Below the pieces are notes generated by a model. That model saw nothing but the letters and a program-made list of their open reading frames with translations. It was not told the origin of the DNA and did not search any database. From NCBI GenBank assembly GCA_038231615.1, contig JBBRLA010000014.1, forward strand, positions 1-28,863: DNA of 28,863 nucleotides. Reading direction: 5' to 3'. Source of the DNA: JBBRLA01 sp038231615. GTDB lineage: Bacteria > Myxococcota_A > Polyangia > Palsa-1104 > JAEUJZ01. The position numbers and the translations under genes were made by a program. The stretch's first letter is position 1. Each line of letters opens with the position of its first letter. Shown here piece by piece: positions 16,282 to 25,286 of the stretch.

Positions 16282-16502
16282 GTGTCATGCCGGATGAAGG
16301 ATCGCGGACTTACGAGACACGGAACGTCAGATTTCGCCGGCTTTTGCACATGAGCCGGGAATCACCGTGCATGCTTTGCCATGGGTGAATCAGGGCCGGC
16401 GCCGCTTGCCGGCCCGGATGACTTCCGCAAGACTTCACGGACATCTCATGGTGAACTACCTGTTCGATCCAGAAAAACACAAGCCGAAAGCAGAGCCGTC
16501 GT
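16282..16502. promoter_or_regulatory. divergent intergenic region with a perfect 8-bp inverted repeat
   Basis: This 221-base gap separates the GT-C gene (left) from emrA (right). It contains GGGCCGGC (16393-16400) and GCCGGCCC (16408-16415), a perfect eight-pair inverted repeat with a seven-base loop, about 88 bases before emrA. A second, looser pair TGCAC...GTGCA lies just upstream. Efflux operons of this type are usually under a local repressor, but none is encoded here. The repeat is a candidate operator or leader hairpin. No clear -35/-10 pair was identified. Confidence 0.35.
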
Positions 16503-17702
16503 ATGCCCGCAGATGCCCCCAGCGCGAACCCGGCCCCCGCCCGCAAGGGCCCGCCCCGGCCCCTCATCGCCGCCCTCCTTATCGCTGCCGTGGCCGGTCT
16601 TTGCTACTGGCTCTACTCGCGCCAGTTCGAGGACACCGATGACGCCCAGATCGACGGCAACATCAGCAACATCTCCCCCCGCGTCAGCGGCACCATCAAG
16701 TCGGTCGCCATCGTCGACAACCAAGTGGTGAAGGTCGGCGACCTGCTGGCCGAGATCGACCCCGCCGACTACCAGGTGGCGGTGGTGCAGGCCAGGGCTG
16801 GAGTGGCCCAGGCCGAGGCACTCTTGCAGGCCGAGGACCCCAGTGTCTCCATCGCCGAGGCCTCCAACCAGGCCAACGTCACCAGCAACGTATCCGACGT
16901 GGCCTCGGCGCAGGCGGCAGTGTCCGGGGCGCGCAAGGAGCAGGCCCAGATCCTGGCCCAGCTGGCCCAGGCCGAGGCCAACAACAGAAACGCCCAGCTC
17001 GAATACCAGCGCGCCACCCGGCTCATCGCCAGCAAGGCCATCGCCCAGGCCGACTTCGACAGCCGGGCCAACGCCGCCGCCGCCGCCGCTGCCGCCGTCG
17101 AGGCACTGCAGCAGGCCCAGGCCGCCGCCCGAGACCGCATCCTGCAGGCCGGGGCCCACGTCAACGCGGCATCCAGCCGCCTGTCCGAAGTACAAAAGAA
17201 CGGCCCGCTGAACCTCGCGACCCGACGTGCCTCGGTGCTGGCGCGGCAGGCCGGGCTGGACCTGGCCCGGGCGCAGCTTCAGCAGGCAGAGCTTTCCCTG
17301 AGCTATACTAAAATCACCGCGCCCGTCGGCGGCATCATCGGCAAGAAGTCGGTCTCCGTGGGGGACCATGTGGCCCCGGGGCAGCAGCTCATGGCGCTCT
17401 CGCAGGTCGACGCCCCCTATGTGACCGCCAACTTCCGCGAGACACAGCTCGCCCGCATACACCCCGGGCAGCCGGTCGACATCCACGTCGACGCCATCGA
17501 TGCCGACCTGCACGGCTCGGTCGCGAGCATGGGGGGTGCCACCGGCTCCCGCTTCAGCATCCTGCCCCCGGAGAACGCCTCGGGGAACTACGTCAAGGTG
17601 GTGCAGCGCATCCCGGTGCGCATCAGCCTGTTTCCGGGGCAGTCGGGCATGGATCGCCTGCGCCCAGGCATGTCGGTCGAGCCCCGGGTGAGGCTGAAAT
17701 GA
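16503..17702 (+). CDS. emrA: membrane fusion protein of an MFS efflux pump (EmrA/HlyD family)
   Basis: This 399-residue periplasmic adaptor is anchored by one membrane helix (LIAALLIAAVAGLCYWLYS, about 21-39). The motif EDTDDAQIDGNISNISPRVSG follows, typical of EmrA. Then come a lipoyl-like half (VGDLLAEIDPADY), a long Ala-rich coiled coil (about 90-225), the second lipoyl half (TKITAPVGGIIGKKSVSVGD) and a beta-barrel (VDAPYVTANFRETQLARI). It links the inner-membrane exporter to an outer-membrane channel of the TolC type. Its stop overlaps the start of emrB by ATGA, so the two are co-translated. No TolC gene lies in the window. The Ala stretch at 193-201 is a low-complexity tract within the coiled coil. 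Confidence 0.93.
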   Translation: MPADAPSANPAPARKGPPRPLIAALLIAAVAGLCYWLYSRQFEDTDDAQIDGNISNISPRVSGTIKSVAIVDNQVVKVGDLLAEIDPADYQVAVVQARAGVAQAEALLQAEDPSVSIAEASNQANVTSNVSDVASAQAAVSGARKEQAQILAQLAQAEANNRNAQLEYQRATRLIASKAIAQADFDSRANAAAAAAAAVEALQQAQAAARDRILQAGAHVNAASSRLSEVQKNGPLNLATRRASVLARQAGLDLARAQLQQAELSLSYTKITAPVGGIIGKKSVSVGDHVAPGQQLMALSQVDAPYVTANFRETQLARIHPGQPVDIHVDAIDADLHGSVASMGGATGSRFSILPPENASGNYVKVVQRIPVRISLFPGQSGMDRLRPGMSVEPRVRLK

Positions 17703-19312
17703 GCGCGGCGGCCGAGGCCGCGCCGGCACCCACCGAACGCCCGGCCTACTTCGCCACCGGCTGGACCGGCGGAAGGAACCCCTGGGTCATCGCCCTGGTC
17801 GTTACCATGGCGACGTTCATGGAGGTTCTAGACACCAGCATCGCCAACGTGTCGCTCTCGCACATCGCCGGCAGCCTGTCTGTGAGCCAGGACCAGGCGA
17901 CGTGGGTGCTGACCTCGTACCTGGTGTCCAACGCGGTCGTCCTGCCGATCAGCGGCTGGATCTCCAGCAAGGTCGGACGCAAGCGCTTCTACATGACCTG
18001 CGTGGCCCTGTTCACCATCAGCTCCTTTCTGTGCGGCATCGCGCCGTCCCTGGGGGCACTGATCTTTTTCCGTGTGCTCCAGGGGATCGGCGGCGGCGGC
18101 CTGGGCCCCAGCGAACAGTCCATCCTGGCGGACACCTTCCCGCCACAGAAACGCGGCATGGCCTTCGCGCTCTACGGCATGGCGGTGGTGCTGGCGCCGG
18201 CCATCGGGCCCACGTTGGGAGGGTTCATCACCGATCACTTTTCGTGGCGCTGGGTATTCTTCATCAACGTGCCGGTGGGGCTTTTGTCGATGGTCCTTTC
18301 GGGTCGGGTGGTGACTGACCCGCCGCACCTCAAGCTGACGAAGAAGCAGTCCGGGGGCATCGATTACATCGGGCTCTCGCTGATCGCAGTGGGCTTGGGG
18401 TGCCTGGAGGTGGTGCTGGACAAGGGGCAGGAGGACGACTGGTTCCACTCGTCGTTCATCCTGGGCTTCTCCCTGGTGGCAGCGGTGGCGCTGGTCGCTT
18501 TTGTGTGGTGGGAATGGAACCAGGAGCATCCGGTGGTGGACGTGCGGCTCTTCAAGAACCGCAACTTCGCCGTGTCGAACCTGATGATGATGACGCTGGG
18601 CATTTCGCTCTTCGGGACCACGGTGCTCCTGCCGCAGTTCCTACAGATCCTCATGGGCTACAGCGCGCAGGACGCGGGGATGGCCCTTTCGCCTGGCGGG
18701 TTCCTGATCATCTGCCTCTTGCCGATCGTGGGGACGCTGGTGTCGCGGGTCGACCCGCGCTACCTCATCGCGTTCGGGTTCTCGGTACTCTCCCTCTCGC
18801 TCTTTTACATGACGACGCATCTGTACCCGGGGATCGACTTCCGCACGGCGGTGTCCCTGCGGGCCTTCCAGTCGGTGGGGCTGGCGTTCCTCTTCGTGCC
18901 GATCAACACATTGGTGTTCGCCGGGGTACCGGGTGAGAAGAACAACGCCGTGTCGGGCATCGTGAACCTTTCCCGCAACATGGGGGGAGACATCGGGATC
19001 GCCTTTGTGACGACGCTGATCGCGCGGCGGTCGCAGTTCCATCAGGGGAACCTGGCCAACTACACCAACAACTACAACCCGGCATTCCTGTCTCGGCTGG
19101 AAGGGATTGCGCGGGGTCTGGAGAAGAGCGGCCTGTCCTCGGTGGACGCTTCCCGGCGGGCGATGGCGGCGCTTTACGGGCAGGTGCTGCAACAGGCGGT
19201 GACGCTGGCCTACATCGACGTGCTCAAGGTGATGGCGGTGATCACAGTGTTCATGGTGCCGCTCCTGCTGCTGACCCAGCGGCCCAAGGGACCGGCGCAG
19301 ATGGGGCATTGA
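17699..19312 (+). CDS. emrB: MFS multidrug exporter, DHA2 family (EmrB/QacA type)
   Basis: This 537-residue inner-membrane drug:proton antiporter has about 14 membrane segments. It shows the DHA2 N-terminal motif LDTSIANVSLSHIAGSL, motif A GWISSKVGRKRFY, and GIGGGGLGPSEQSIL followed by VLAPAIGPTLGGFITD (motif C, antiporter). It forms a tripartite pump with EmrA and exports hydrophobic compounds; fatty acids or uncouplers are known substrates of E. coli EmrB. The start overlaps the emrA stop by four bases. No regulator of the TetR or MarR type is present, so control is likely in trans. Confidence 0.93.
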   Translation: MSAAAEAAPAPTERPAYFATGWTGGRNPWVIALVVTMATFMEVLDTSIANVSLSHIAGSLSVSQDQATWVLTSYLVSNAVVLPISGWISSKVGRKRFYMTCVALFTISSFLCGIAPSLGALIFFRVLQGIGGGGLGPSEQSILADTFPPQKRGMAFALYGMAVVLAPAIGPTLGGFITDHFSWRWVFFINVPVGLLSMVLSGRVVTDPPHLKLTKKQSGGIDYIGLSLIAVGLGCLEVVLDKGQEDDWFHSSFILGFSLVAAVALVAFVWWEWNQEHPVVDVRLFKNRNFAVSNLMMMTLGISLFGTTVLLPQFLQILMGYSAQDAGMALSPGGFLIICLLPIVGTLVSRVDPRYLIAFGFSVLSLSLFYMTTHLYPGIDFRTAVSLRAFQSVGLAFLFVPINTLVFAGVPGEKNNAVSGIVNLSRNMGGDIGIAFVTTLIARRSQFHQGNLANYTNNYNPAFLSRLEGIARGLEKSGLSSVDASRRAMAALYGQVLQQAVTLAYIDVLKVMAVITVFMVPLLLLTQRPKGPAQMGH

Positions 19313-19339
19313 CATAGCGCGGCGGCGCTGGCTTCCCCG

Positions 19340-19348
19340 TGCTATATG
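19340..19348 (+). promoter_or_regulatory. extended -10 element before the SNF2 gene
   Basis: TGC-TATATG is an extended -10 (TGnTATAAT-like) in the 33-base gap after emrB. The usual distance places transcription start at the ATG at 19355. The gene could thus be transcribed as a leaderless mRNA, although read-through from emrAB is also possible. No -35 box is seen. Confidence 0.35.
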
Positions 19349-19354
19349 CACGCG

Positions 19355-22300
19355 ATGGTCTCGTCGATCGTCCCATCCTGGCTGCGCTATCTGAACCTGG
19401 AGCAGCTCACCCACGACTTCCACGCCGGGCAGCTCCCCACCGCGCTGCGCCACCGCTTCGTCTACGAGATCCCTCCTGCCCTTTCTGAAAAGGGCGTGCT
19501 CACCGCCACCTTGCGGGGTCCGGCAATGGCGCAGGCCGTCACGGTCAAGCTGAGCGAGCGCAAGGGCTACGGCTCGCTGCCCGTCGGCAGCACCTGCTCC
19601 TGCGGCAAGGAATACGGCTGCGGACACGAACTGCCCCTGCTGGTGGATCTGGCGCTGTCCCCTGCCTTGCGTGAAGCCATCGGTCGCGGGGATGACGTCG
19701 CTGCGCACCTTGCGGCCCTGCCCGGCCTGCGGGAACAGGCCCGCCGCGACCATGTGGTCCACCGCGCCCTTTCCGACTGGGGCGGGACCAAGCGCGAGGT
19801 GGCGGCGGCATCGCCCGAATACTCGATCACGGTGTACGACACCACCAAGGAGCACCACGCCTGGCAAGGTCCGTCCTCCAGCCTGGTGCCGCTTCTGGAG
19901 GTGCGCCCGCGCCTGCCCGGCCAAAACGTCATTTTAGAGGACAAGCAGCGCCAGGAGCTGCGCTTCCCCCCGGTGGACACGCAGATCTTGCGGCAGTGCC
20001 AGGCGATTCATGATCGCAAGGGCTTCCATGTCCAGGGCGCCAGCGCCACGCTGGCGCTGGACCTGCTGCGACAGCGGCTGGTCCGGCTGGAGAAGGGACC
20101 CAAGGTGATCTTCGCCGAGAGCCCGGTGCATGTCAGCCTGTCGCTGACGCGGCTTCCGCGCTGGCAGGTGGGACGGCGCAACACGGCGGTGCATCACCCG
20201 CAGCGGGACCCCGCGCGCTACCTGTCCGCCGACCAGATCGAGAAGGACAAGGTGCCGCCCGACGATCCCGACCTTTTGGTCGAGGTACCGGCCCTGGTCG
20301 CACGCTGGTTCAGCCGGGACGGTTCGCTGGACGTGGCCAGTGCGGACGCGGTGCTCTTCTGCGGCATTCACTCGATGCTCTACGTGCCGGACCGCACCGC
20401 CTTCTATCCCCTGGCTCCCGCGGTGGACGTCGACGCGGCCTGGCGTTTCTTCGTCTGCCCATCGGTGGAGGTGCCGGAGGGCCAGGGGGCGACCCTGTAC
20501 CGCGCCTTGCGCACGTCGCTGCACGGCGCCCATGTGTCCCTGCCGCCGCCGGTGGATCTGGGCCTTTCGCCTGCCGAGCGGCCGGAGTTCGTGGTGCGCA
20601 TCGACGGCTCGCCGCTGGACCTGAAACTGGAGCTTTTGGCCCAGTACAGCGGCGGCGCTCATGTGCTGATGCCCGGCCCCTCGCCGGAGCAGCCCGAGAG
20701 CTGGCGCGACCTGGCACTGGAGGCGGCGGCCCTGGACCGTCTTCTGGGCCTGCCCCTGTCGCCGGGCTGGGACGTCACCGAGCGGGCCTTCCTGGCGCGG
20801 GGGGAGTCGGCGGCGGCGCTCTGGCCGCAGGCGGCGCAAGGGGCACAGGGAGTGCAGGGTGTCGGGGGGCGGGGGGCCCTGGCGGGTTTGCGGGAAGGCG
20901 ATCCGCCGCTCACGCTGCTCTTGCCGGAGCGTCTGCGGCGTACGCGGGCGCGCGGGGCCATCGGCGCCCACCTGCGCATTCGCCTGGAAGGGGGCTGGTT
21001 CGCGGCGCGGCTGGACCTGGACGCTGAGGGCATCGCCCCGCACATGGAGGCGGTGCGCAAGGCCCTGGCCGGCAAGCGCCGCTGGGTCGAGCTGACCGAT
21101 GGCAGCCTGGCGCAGATCTCGGAGGAACTGGGGGAGCTGCTTTCGGGGAGCCCGGAACTGGTCAAGGACGCGGGGCAGGATGACGCAGGGGAGGGGGCCT
21201 TTGCGCAGATGGCGGCGCACCAACTCGGGGACCTGGGCCGGTTTGCCGAGAGCGGGGCGTGCCAGGTCGAGCTGGACGACGGGACGCGCACGGTCTTTGG
21301 GCGCATGAAGGCGCTCTTGGTGGATCGGTCGGCACAGGGCGACGGCGACGCGGGTGCGGTGACCGAGGCGCAGGTGCCGGAGGGGCTGTGCGCGGAACTG
21401 CGGCCCTACCAGCGTACCGGGCTGGCATGGTTGCAGCTTCTGGACGCGCTGGGGACCGGCGGCGTCCTGGCCGACGACATGGGTTTGGGCAAGACGCTGA
21501 TGGCGCTGGCCTTCCTCCTGTGGCGCAAGCAGGCCGCCGTGGCGCCGCTGCCGCCCACGCTGGTGGTCTGCCCGACATCGGTGACGGTGAACTGGGTGCG
21601 CGAGGCGGCGCGCTTCACGCCGCAGCTACAGGTCGCGCTTCTGACCGGCGACGCACGGCGCCTGCCGGAGGCACTGCGGGCGGACCTTTTGGTCACCACC
21701 TACGGCATCCTGCGCCGCGACGTGGAGGTGCTGGCCGGCTGCCGCTTCGGGGTGGTGATCTTGGACGAGGCGCAGTTCATCAAAAACGCCGGCACCGCCA
21801 CCGCGCAGGCGGCGCGGCGCCTGCAGGCCGATCGGCGCCTGGCCCTGTCGGGCACGCCCATCGAGAACCGCCTGTCGGAGCTGTGGTCGCTCCTGCACTT
21901 CACCAACCCCGGCATGCTGGGTTCGCGGGAGCACTTCGCCCGCGAGTTCGAGCAGCCCATCCTGGCGGAGAGCCGCGGCCCGGCGGCGCGTCGCCTGAAG
22001 GCGGTGGTGCGACCCTTTGTCTTGCGGCGCAGCAAGCAGCGCGTGCTCTCCGACCTGCCGCCCAAGCAGGAAATCGAGTTGCCGTGCCTGCTGGGGCCAG
22101 AGCAGCGCCGCCGCTACGATGCCCTTTCGGAGGTGCTGCGGGAAGAACTGGGCAAGAAGATCGCCAGCGAGGGGCTGGGCAAGAACCACCTGTCGTTTTT
22201 GGCCGGGCTTTTGCGGCTGCGCCAGATGGCCTGCGATCCCCGGCTGCTGGATGCGACCTTCCCGCGCGGCCAGTGCGCCAAGCGTCAGGTCTTCGTGCAA

Positions 22301-23089
22301 CTGGTGCGCGACCTGCTTCAGGAGGGGCGGCGCGCGCTGGTCTTCAGCCAGTTCGTGGAGCTTCTGACGCTGTGGCGGCGGGACCTGGAGCGCGAGGGCG
22401 TGGCCTACGAATACCTGGACGGGTCGACCGGCGACCGGGCCGCGGTGGTGGACCGATTTCAGAAAGGAGACGCGCCGTTGTTCCTGATCTCGCTGAAGGC
22501 CGGGGGCACGGGGCTGAACCTGACCGCCGCGGACACGGTGATCCACTGCGACCCCTGGTGGAACCCCGCCGTCGAAGATCAGGCCACCGACCGGGCGCAC
22601 CGCATCGGGCAGGAGCGGCCGGTGACGGTATACCGGCTGGTGGCCGCGGGCACGGTCGAGGACCGGGTGCAGCAACTGAAGGAGCGCAAGCGCCAGCTTA
22701 CCGATGCGGTCCTCGATGACGAGGCCGGGGCGCTGCGGGGCCTGGGCCCGGAGGACGTGGACCTGCTGCTATCGGCGGCCACGGTGGGGGACCTGCCCGA
22801 CGGACCCGAGGATGGGGGCCCGAGTGACGGGGACGACGGCCCGGAGGTTTCGCTGGGTGCCCCTGGCGGTACGTCGCTCTTGCAGCAAGCGTCCGCGGAG
22901 GTGCTGGACGAGATCCGCGTGCACATGAAGGCGTGGCAGGAGCGCACCGGCAAGAAGACCAAGGACCTGGCCAAGCTGGTGATGCTGAACTCGTATGCAG
23001 TGGGGCGGCTTCTGGCAGGCAAGCTGGAACGCATGCCCGCGCAGCAGGCCGAGCGGCTCTTGCTCATCCTGCGCGCGAACGGACCCTGA
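19355..23089 (+). CDS. SNF2-family DNA translocase with SWIM zinc finger
   Basis: About 1,244 residues. An N-terminal SWIM zinc finger has the form C-x-C-x5-C-x-H (CSCGKEYGCGH, residues 84-94 counted from the earlier ATG). A long middle region of unknown fold follows. The SNF2 ATPase starts near 685 (LRPYQRTGLAWLQLL), with Walker A DDMGLGKT near 709-716, the DEAQ box near 806, LSGTPIENRLSELWSL, and motif VI QATDRAHRIGQERPV near 1081. SNF2 proteins move along DNA and remodel protein-DNA complexes; bacterial ones act in transcription recycling, repair or defence. The final 65 residues (VRVHMKAWQERTG-like start, then KTKDLAKLVMLNSYAVGRLLAG) look like a helical DNA-binding module and are an unusual addition. 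I prefer ATG 19355; ATG 19346 overlaps the -10 box. Confidence 0.88.
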   Translation: MVSSIVPSWLRYLNLEQLTHDFHAGQLPTALRHRFVYEIPPALSEKGVLTATLRGPAMAQAVTVKLSERKGYGSLPVGSTCSCGKEYGCGHELPLLVDLALSPALREAIGRGDDVAAHLAALPGLREQARRDHVVHRALSDWGGTKREVAAASPEYSITVYDTTKEHHAWQGPSSSLVPLLEVRPRLPGQNVILEDKQRQELRFPPVDTQILRQCQAIHDRKGFHVQGASATLALDLLRQRLVRLEKGPKVIFAESPVHVSLSLTRLPRWQVGRRNTAVHHPQRDPARYLSADQIEKDKVPPDDPDLLVEVPALVARWFSRDGSLDVASADAVLFCGIHSMLYVPDRTAFYPLAPAVDVDAAWRFFVCPSVEVPEGQGATLYRALRTSLHGAHVSLPPPVDLGLSPAERPEFVVRIDGSPLDLKLELLAQYSGGAHVLMPGPSPEQPESWRDLALEAAALDRLLGLPLSPGWDVTERAFLARGESAAALWPQAAQGAQGVQGVGGRGALAGLREGDPPLTLLLPERLRRTRARGAIGAHLRIRLEGGWFAARLDLDAEGIAPHMEAVRKALAGKRRWVELTDGSLAQISEELGELLSGSPELVKDAGQDDAGEGAFAQMAAHQLGDLGRFAESGACQVELDDGTRTVFGRMKALLVDRSAQGDGDAGAVTEAQVPEGLCAELRPYQRTGLAWLQLLDALGTGGVLADDMGLGKTLMALAFLLWRKQAAVAPLPPTLVVCPTSVTVNWVREAARFTPQLQVALLTGDARRLPEALRADLLVTTYGILRRDVEVLAGCRFGVVILDEAQFIKNAGTATAQAARRLQADRRLALSGTPIENRLSELWSLLHFTNPGMLGSREHFAREFEQPILAESRGPAARRLKAVVRPFVLRRSKQRVLSDLPPKQEIELPCLLGPEQRRRYDALSEVLREELGKKIASEGLGKNHLSFLAGLLRLRQMACDPRLLDATFPRGQCAKRQVFVQLVRDLLQEGRRALVFSQFVELLTLWRRDLEREGVAYEYLDGSTGDRAAVVDRFQKGDAPLFLISLKAGGTGLNLTAADTVIHCDPWWNPAVEDQATDRAHRIGQERPVTVYRLVAAGTVEDRVQQLKERKRQLTDAVLDDEAGALRGLGPEDVDLLLSAATVGDLPDGPEDGGPSDGDDGPEVSLGAPGGTSLLQQASAEVLDEIRVHMKAWQERTGKKTKDLAKLVMLNSYAVGRLLAGKLERMPAQQAERLLLILRANGP

Positions 23090-23248
23090 GCGCACCTGCG
23101 GTCGGGCGGAGCGACGGCCCCCGTTCGCGCTGCCGGCCCTTCCTTTTCGCGACACCCGGGTGGCAAGATTTGCACGATCTTTTTTTCGTCGCTGGCGGCG
23201 CAAAAAGACGGTTGCCTCCCAGCGCGAACCAGCGGTATATGTAGCGCC
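23090..23248. promoter_or_regulatory. intergenic region with putative promoter of the 246-residue gene
   Basis: TTGCCT (23212-23217) and TATATG (23236-23241) are separated by 18 bases. Each matches the sigma70 consensus at four of six positions. The ATG at 23249 begins eight bases after the -10 box and no ribosome binding site is present. The layout TATATG-N7-ATGGT mirrors TATATG-N6-ATGGT before the SNF2 gene. Confidence 0.4.
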
Positions 23249-23989
23249 ATGGTGCCTGTATTCGAAGCCTACAAATACCTTTTGACCATCACGGAGAAGT
23301 GCGAGCGCGGGTGGCTGATTCGCCCCATGCTCGACCTGTCCGAGATGACCCACCTACCCCATACCCTGGCGCTGCTGGAAAACCTGCGCATCGACGCGAT
23401 GGACGTGTGGATCGCCTACCAGCTCCTCAGCGAGCGGGAAGCCTCTCCCCGAGGCCGCGAGGCGTGCAAATTTCTGGCGGAGCAGCTCTCATACCATCTG
23501 AGAGGCCAGGTGCACACCTATGACAAGACCGGCGCGCTCTTCCTCTGGGCGCTCTTCTGCAGGCTGCACAAGGGGCGGCCCCAGCAGGAGATGTATCGGG
23601 TGGCGGCGGCGCTGATCCTGCCGGGGCGCGATCGCTTCCAGATCACGCCCACGGGCCCGATCCACAGCCGCGCGGACGAGGAGGCGATCAACCACAAGCA
23701 GCTCTACGCGGTGTCCACCCGCGCTGGGGAGATCCGCGAGGAGGTCCGCGTCTATTTTAGCGGCGATCGCGATCACGATCTGGCCCCCTTCCTGCCCGAG
23801 GAAATGATCATCGCCCGCGACGAATGGGAGAATGAATCCAGGCAGCGCCACATCACCGCGAAGAAGGCCGCCCTGGCACAAGGGGCGAGCGTCGCGGGGA
23901 CGTCCCTGGATCGCCCCGACCTTGCGAGCGGGTCGACATGCAGCCCGGTGCCCGAGGAATACAACTCCCAGTGCGCCGCGTCCGCCTGA
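23249..23989 (+). CDS. uncharacterised soluble protein
   Basis: This 246-residue protein has no signal peptide or membrane segment. The first 120 residues look helical (TLALLENLRIDAMDVWIAYQLLSERE, then ACKFLAEQLSYHLRGQ), followed by a mixed region with many charged residues and a low-complexity C-terminus. I do not recognise the family and see no catalytic motif. It has its own likely leaderless promoter and is convergent with the HTH-methyltransferase gene, leaving a 19-base gap. Codon use looks like the neighbouring core genes, so it is probably a real, lineage-specific gene. Confidence 0.6.
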   Translation: MVPVFEAYKYLLTITEKCERGWLIRPMLDLSEMTHLPHTLALLENLRIDAMDVWIAYQLLSEREASPRGREACKFLAEQLSYHLRGQVHTYDKTGALFLWALFCRLHKGRPQQEMYRVAAALILPGRDRFQITPTGPIHSRADEEAINHKQLYAVSTRAGEIREEVRVYFSGDRDHDLAPFLPEEMIIARDEWENESRQRHITAKKAALAQGASVAGTSLDRPDLASGSTCSPVPEEYNSQCAASA

Positions 23990-23997
23990 TCGATGAA

Positions 23998-24021
23998 CCG
24001 GCGGGCGGTCAAGCCCGCTGG
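23998..24021. terminator. inverted repeat between convergent genes
   Basis: CCGGCGGGC and GCCCGCTGG form a nine-pair stem with one G-T pair and a six-base loop (GGTCAA). It overlaps the last codons of the methyltransferase gene and lies just after the stop of the 246-residue gene. No T-run follows on either side, so it is only a weak candidate for a shared terminator. Confidence 0.3.
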
Positions 24022-25286
24022 AACATGTAGAGCACCCGGGGCAGGTGGACCCCTTCGGGTTCACCATAAGACCAGCCGTCGATGGGCTTCCAGCCGAGCT
24101 GGCGCATGGTCTGGGCAAGCTGGCCGATGTCGTGGCGTTTCACGCGGAAGGTGGCGAACTCTTTCTGACTGCCGTCGTGATAGGAGACGGTGGCGCGGAA
24201 CTCCACGGCGTAGCTTCCCGGGATGGTGCAGGTGGTGCGGTCCATCTCGTAGTGCCACTTGACCGAGCCCACCGCCCCGCCATAGCGTCGGATCGGCCCG
24301 GCCAGCCACTCCTCGTCCGCCTCGACCCACGACCGCGGCATCTTCCCGTTGAGCCGGGGATCGCGCAGCTTGACCTCGTCGGGATGGTCCGCGGGGGCAT
24401 AAATCTGGGACAGATCGAGGAGCAAGAGGTCGCCCGTCCTGAAACCGACGAAGCTGTCGCGGAAGAACTGCTGCTCATTGTCCAGGTTGCCCATCGTGCC
24501 GCCGATCATCAGTGCGATGCGGCGGCGCTCCGGCGAGTCGCCGAGCTGGTGCATGTAGCGCGGCAGGTGATGAAAGTTGCCCTGGATGTTGACCACCGGG
24601 ACGCGCCCGCCCAATGCCGTGGTGGCGTACTGGTTGGCCTCGGTCAAGAGCGGCTGGCTGATGTCCAGCAGGAAGAGCCGCAGGTCCTGGACCTCGCCAG
24701 CCAGCAGCTCCTGGACCATCCGCGTCTCCAGTTTCCCATCGCCGCAACCCAGGGCCAGCACGTCCAAGCCGGCGGTGCCGGTGACGTGGCGGATGGCGAT
24801 GGCGGCCCGCTCTGCCGGGAGCCCGCGCCGGGCCTTCTCGTACTCCTTGCTGTTGGTCAACTTCAGGTACGTCGCCGCGCTCTTCAGGTCCAGGTAGGCG
24901 AAGCTCTGCTCCAGCCGGCCGCCCGCGGCCCCCAGAGTCAGTTCCACCTCCTGCATCATATGGACCGGCTGGAAGCCAGGCGGCAGCCAGCAGTTGAGCG
25001 AGGGGACGCTGAGGCTGAGGCTGGGGCCCACCAGGGCCGCCAGTTCGGGGAGCCGGCGCAGCTTGGCCAGGGTGGCCGGGCTGGGGTCGCGCAGGCCTTG
25101 CTCGATCCCGCGAAGGGTGGTGGGACCGACCTTGGCCAGGCGGGCCAGCGCACCCCGGCTCAGGCCCTGATGCTCCCGCAGCAGCTTGAGTTGCGCGCCG
25201 AAGTTTCCATTCACGAGCGGCGGTGGTGCGCCGGCCGTACTGTCGAGGTGCTGCTGGTCCATGGGGACTTTCCCTCGGCCCGTCAT
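24009..25286 (-). CDS. XRE-type helix-turn-helix fused to an EgtD-like methyltransferase
   Basis: 425 residues. Residues 28-80 form an XRE/Cro-type DNA-binding domain (LKLLREHQGLSRGALARLAKVGPTTLRGIEQG). Residues about 115-425 form a SAM-dependent methyltransferase of the EgtD/Methyltransf_33 type, with LGCGDGK (179-185) as the SAM loop and GGTMGNLDNEQQFF as the family GSTIGN motif. EgtD makes hercynine from histidine on the ergothioneine route. The TEIS-type segment whose Glu and Ser hold the histidine imidazole is not visible; the corresponding part reads KEFATFRVKRHD. The substrate may thus differ. No egtB lies nearby. The fusion suggests a regulator tied to a methyltransferase or metabolite-binding fold. 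Starts are ATG 25286 or 25262; the first overlaps the stop of a short upstream frame (ATGA). Confidence 0.8.
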   Translation of the reverse strand: MTGRGKVPMDQQHLDSTAGAPPPLVNGNFGAQLKLLREHQGLSRGALARLAKVGPTTLRGIEQGLRDPSPATLAKLRRLPELAALVGPSLSLSVPSLNCWLPPGFQPVHMMQEVELTLGAAGGRLEQSFAYLDLKSAATYLKLTNSKEYEKARRGLPAERAAIAIRHVTGTAGLDVLALGCGDGKLETRMVQELLAGEVQDLRLFLLDISQPLLTEANQYATTALGGRVPVVNIQGNFHHLPRYMHQLGDSPERRRIALMIGGTMGNLDNEQQFFRDSFVGFRTGDLLLLDLSQIYAPADHPDEVKLRDPRLNGKMPRSWVEADEEWLAGPIRRYGGAVGSVKWHYEMDRTTCTIPGSYAVEFRATVSYHDGSQKEFATFRVKRHDIGQLAQTMRQLGWKPIDGWSYGEPEGVHLPRVLYMFQRA

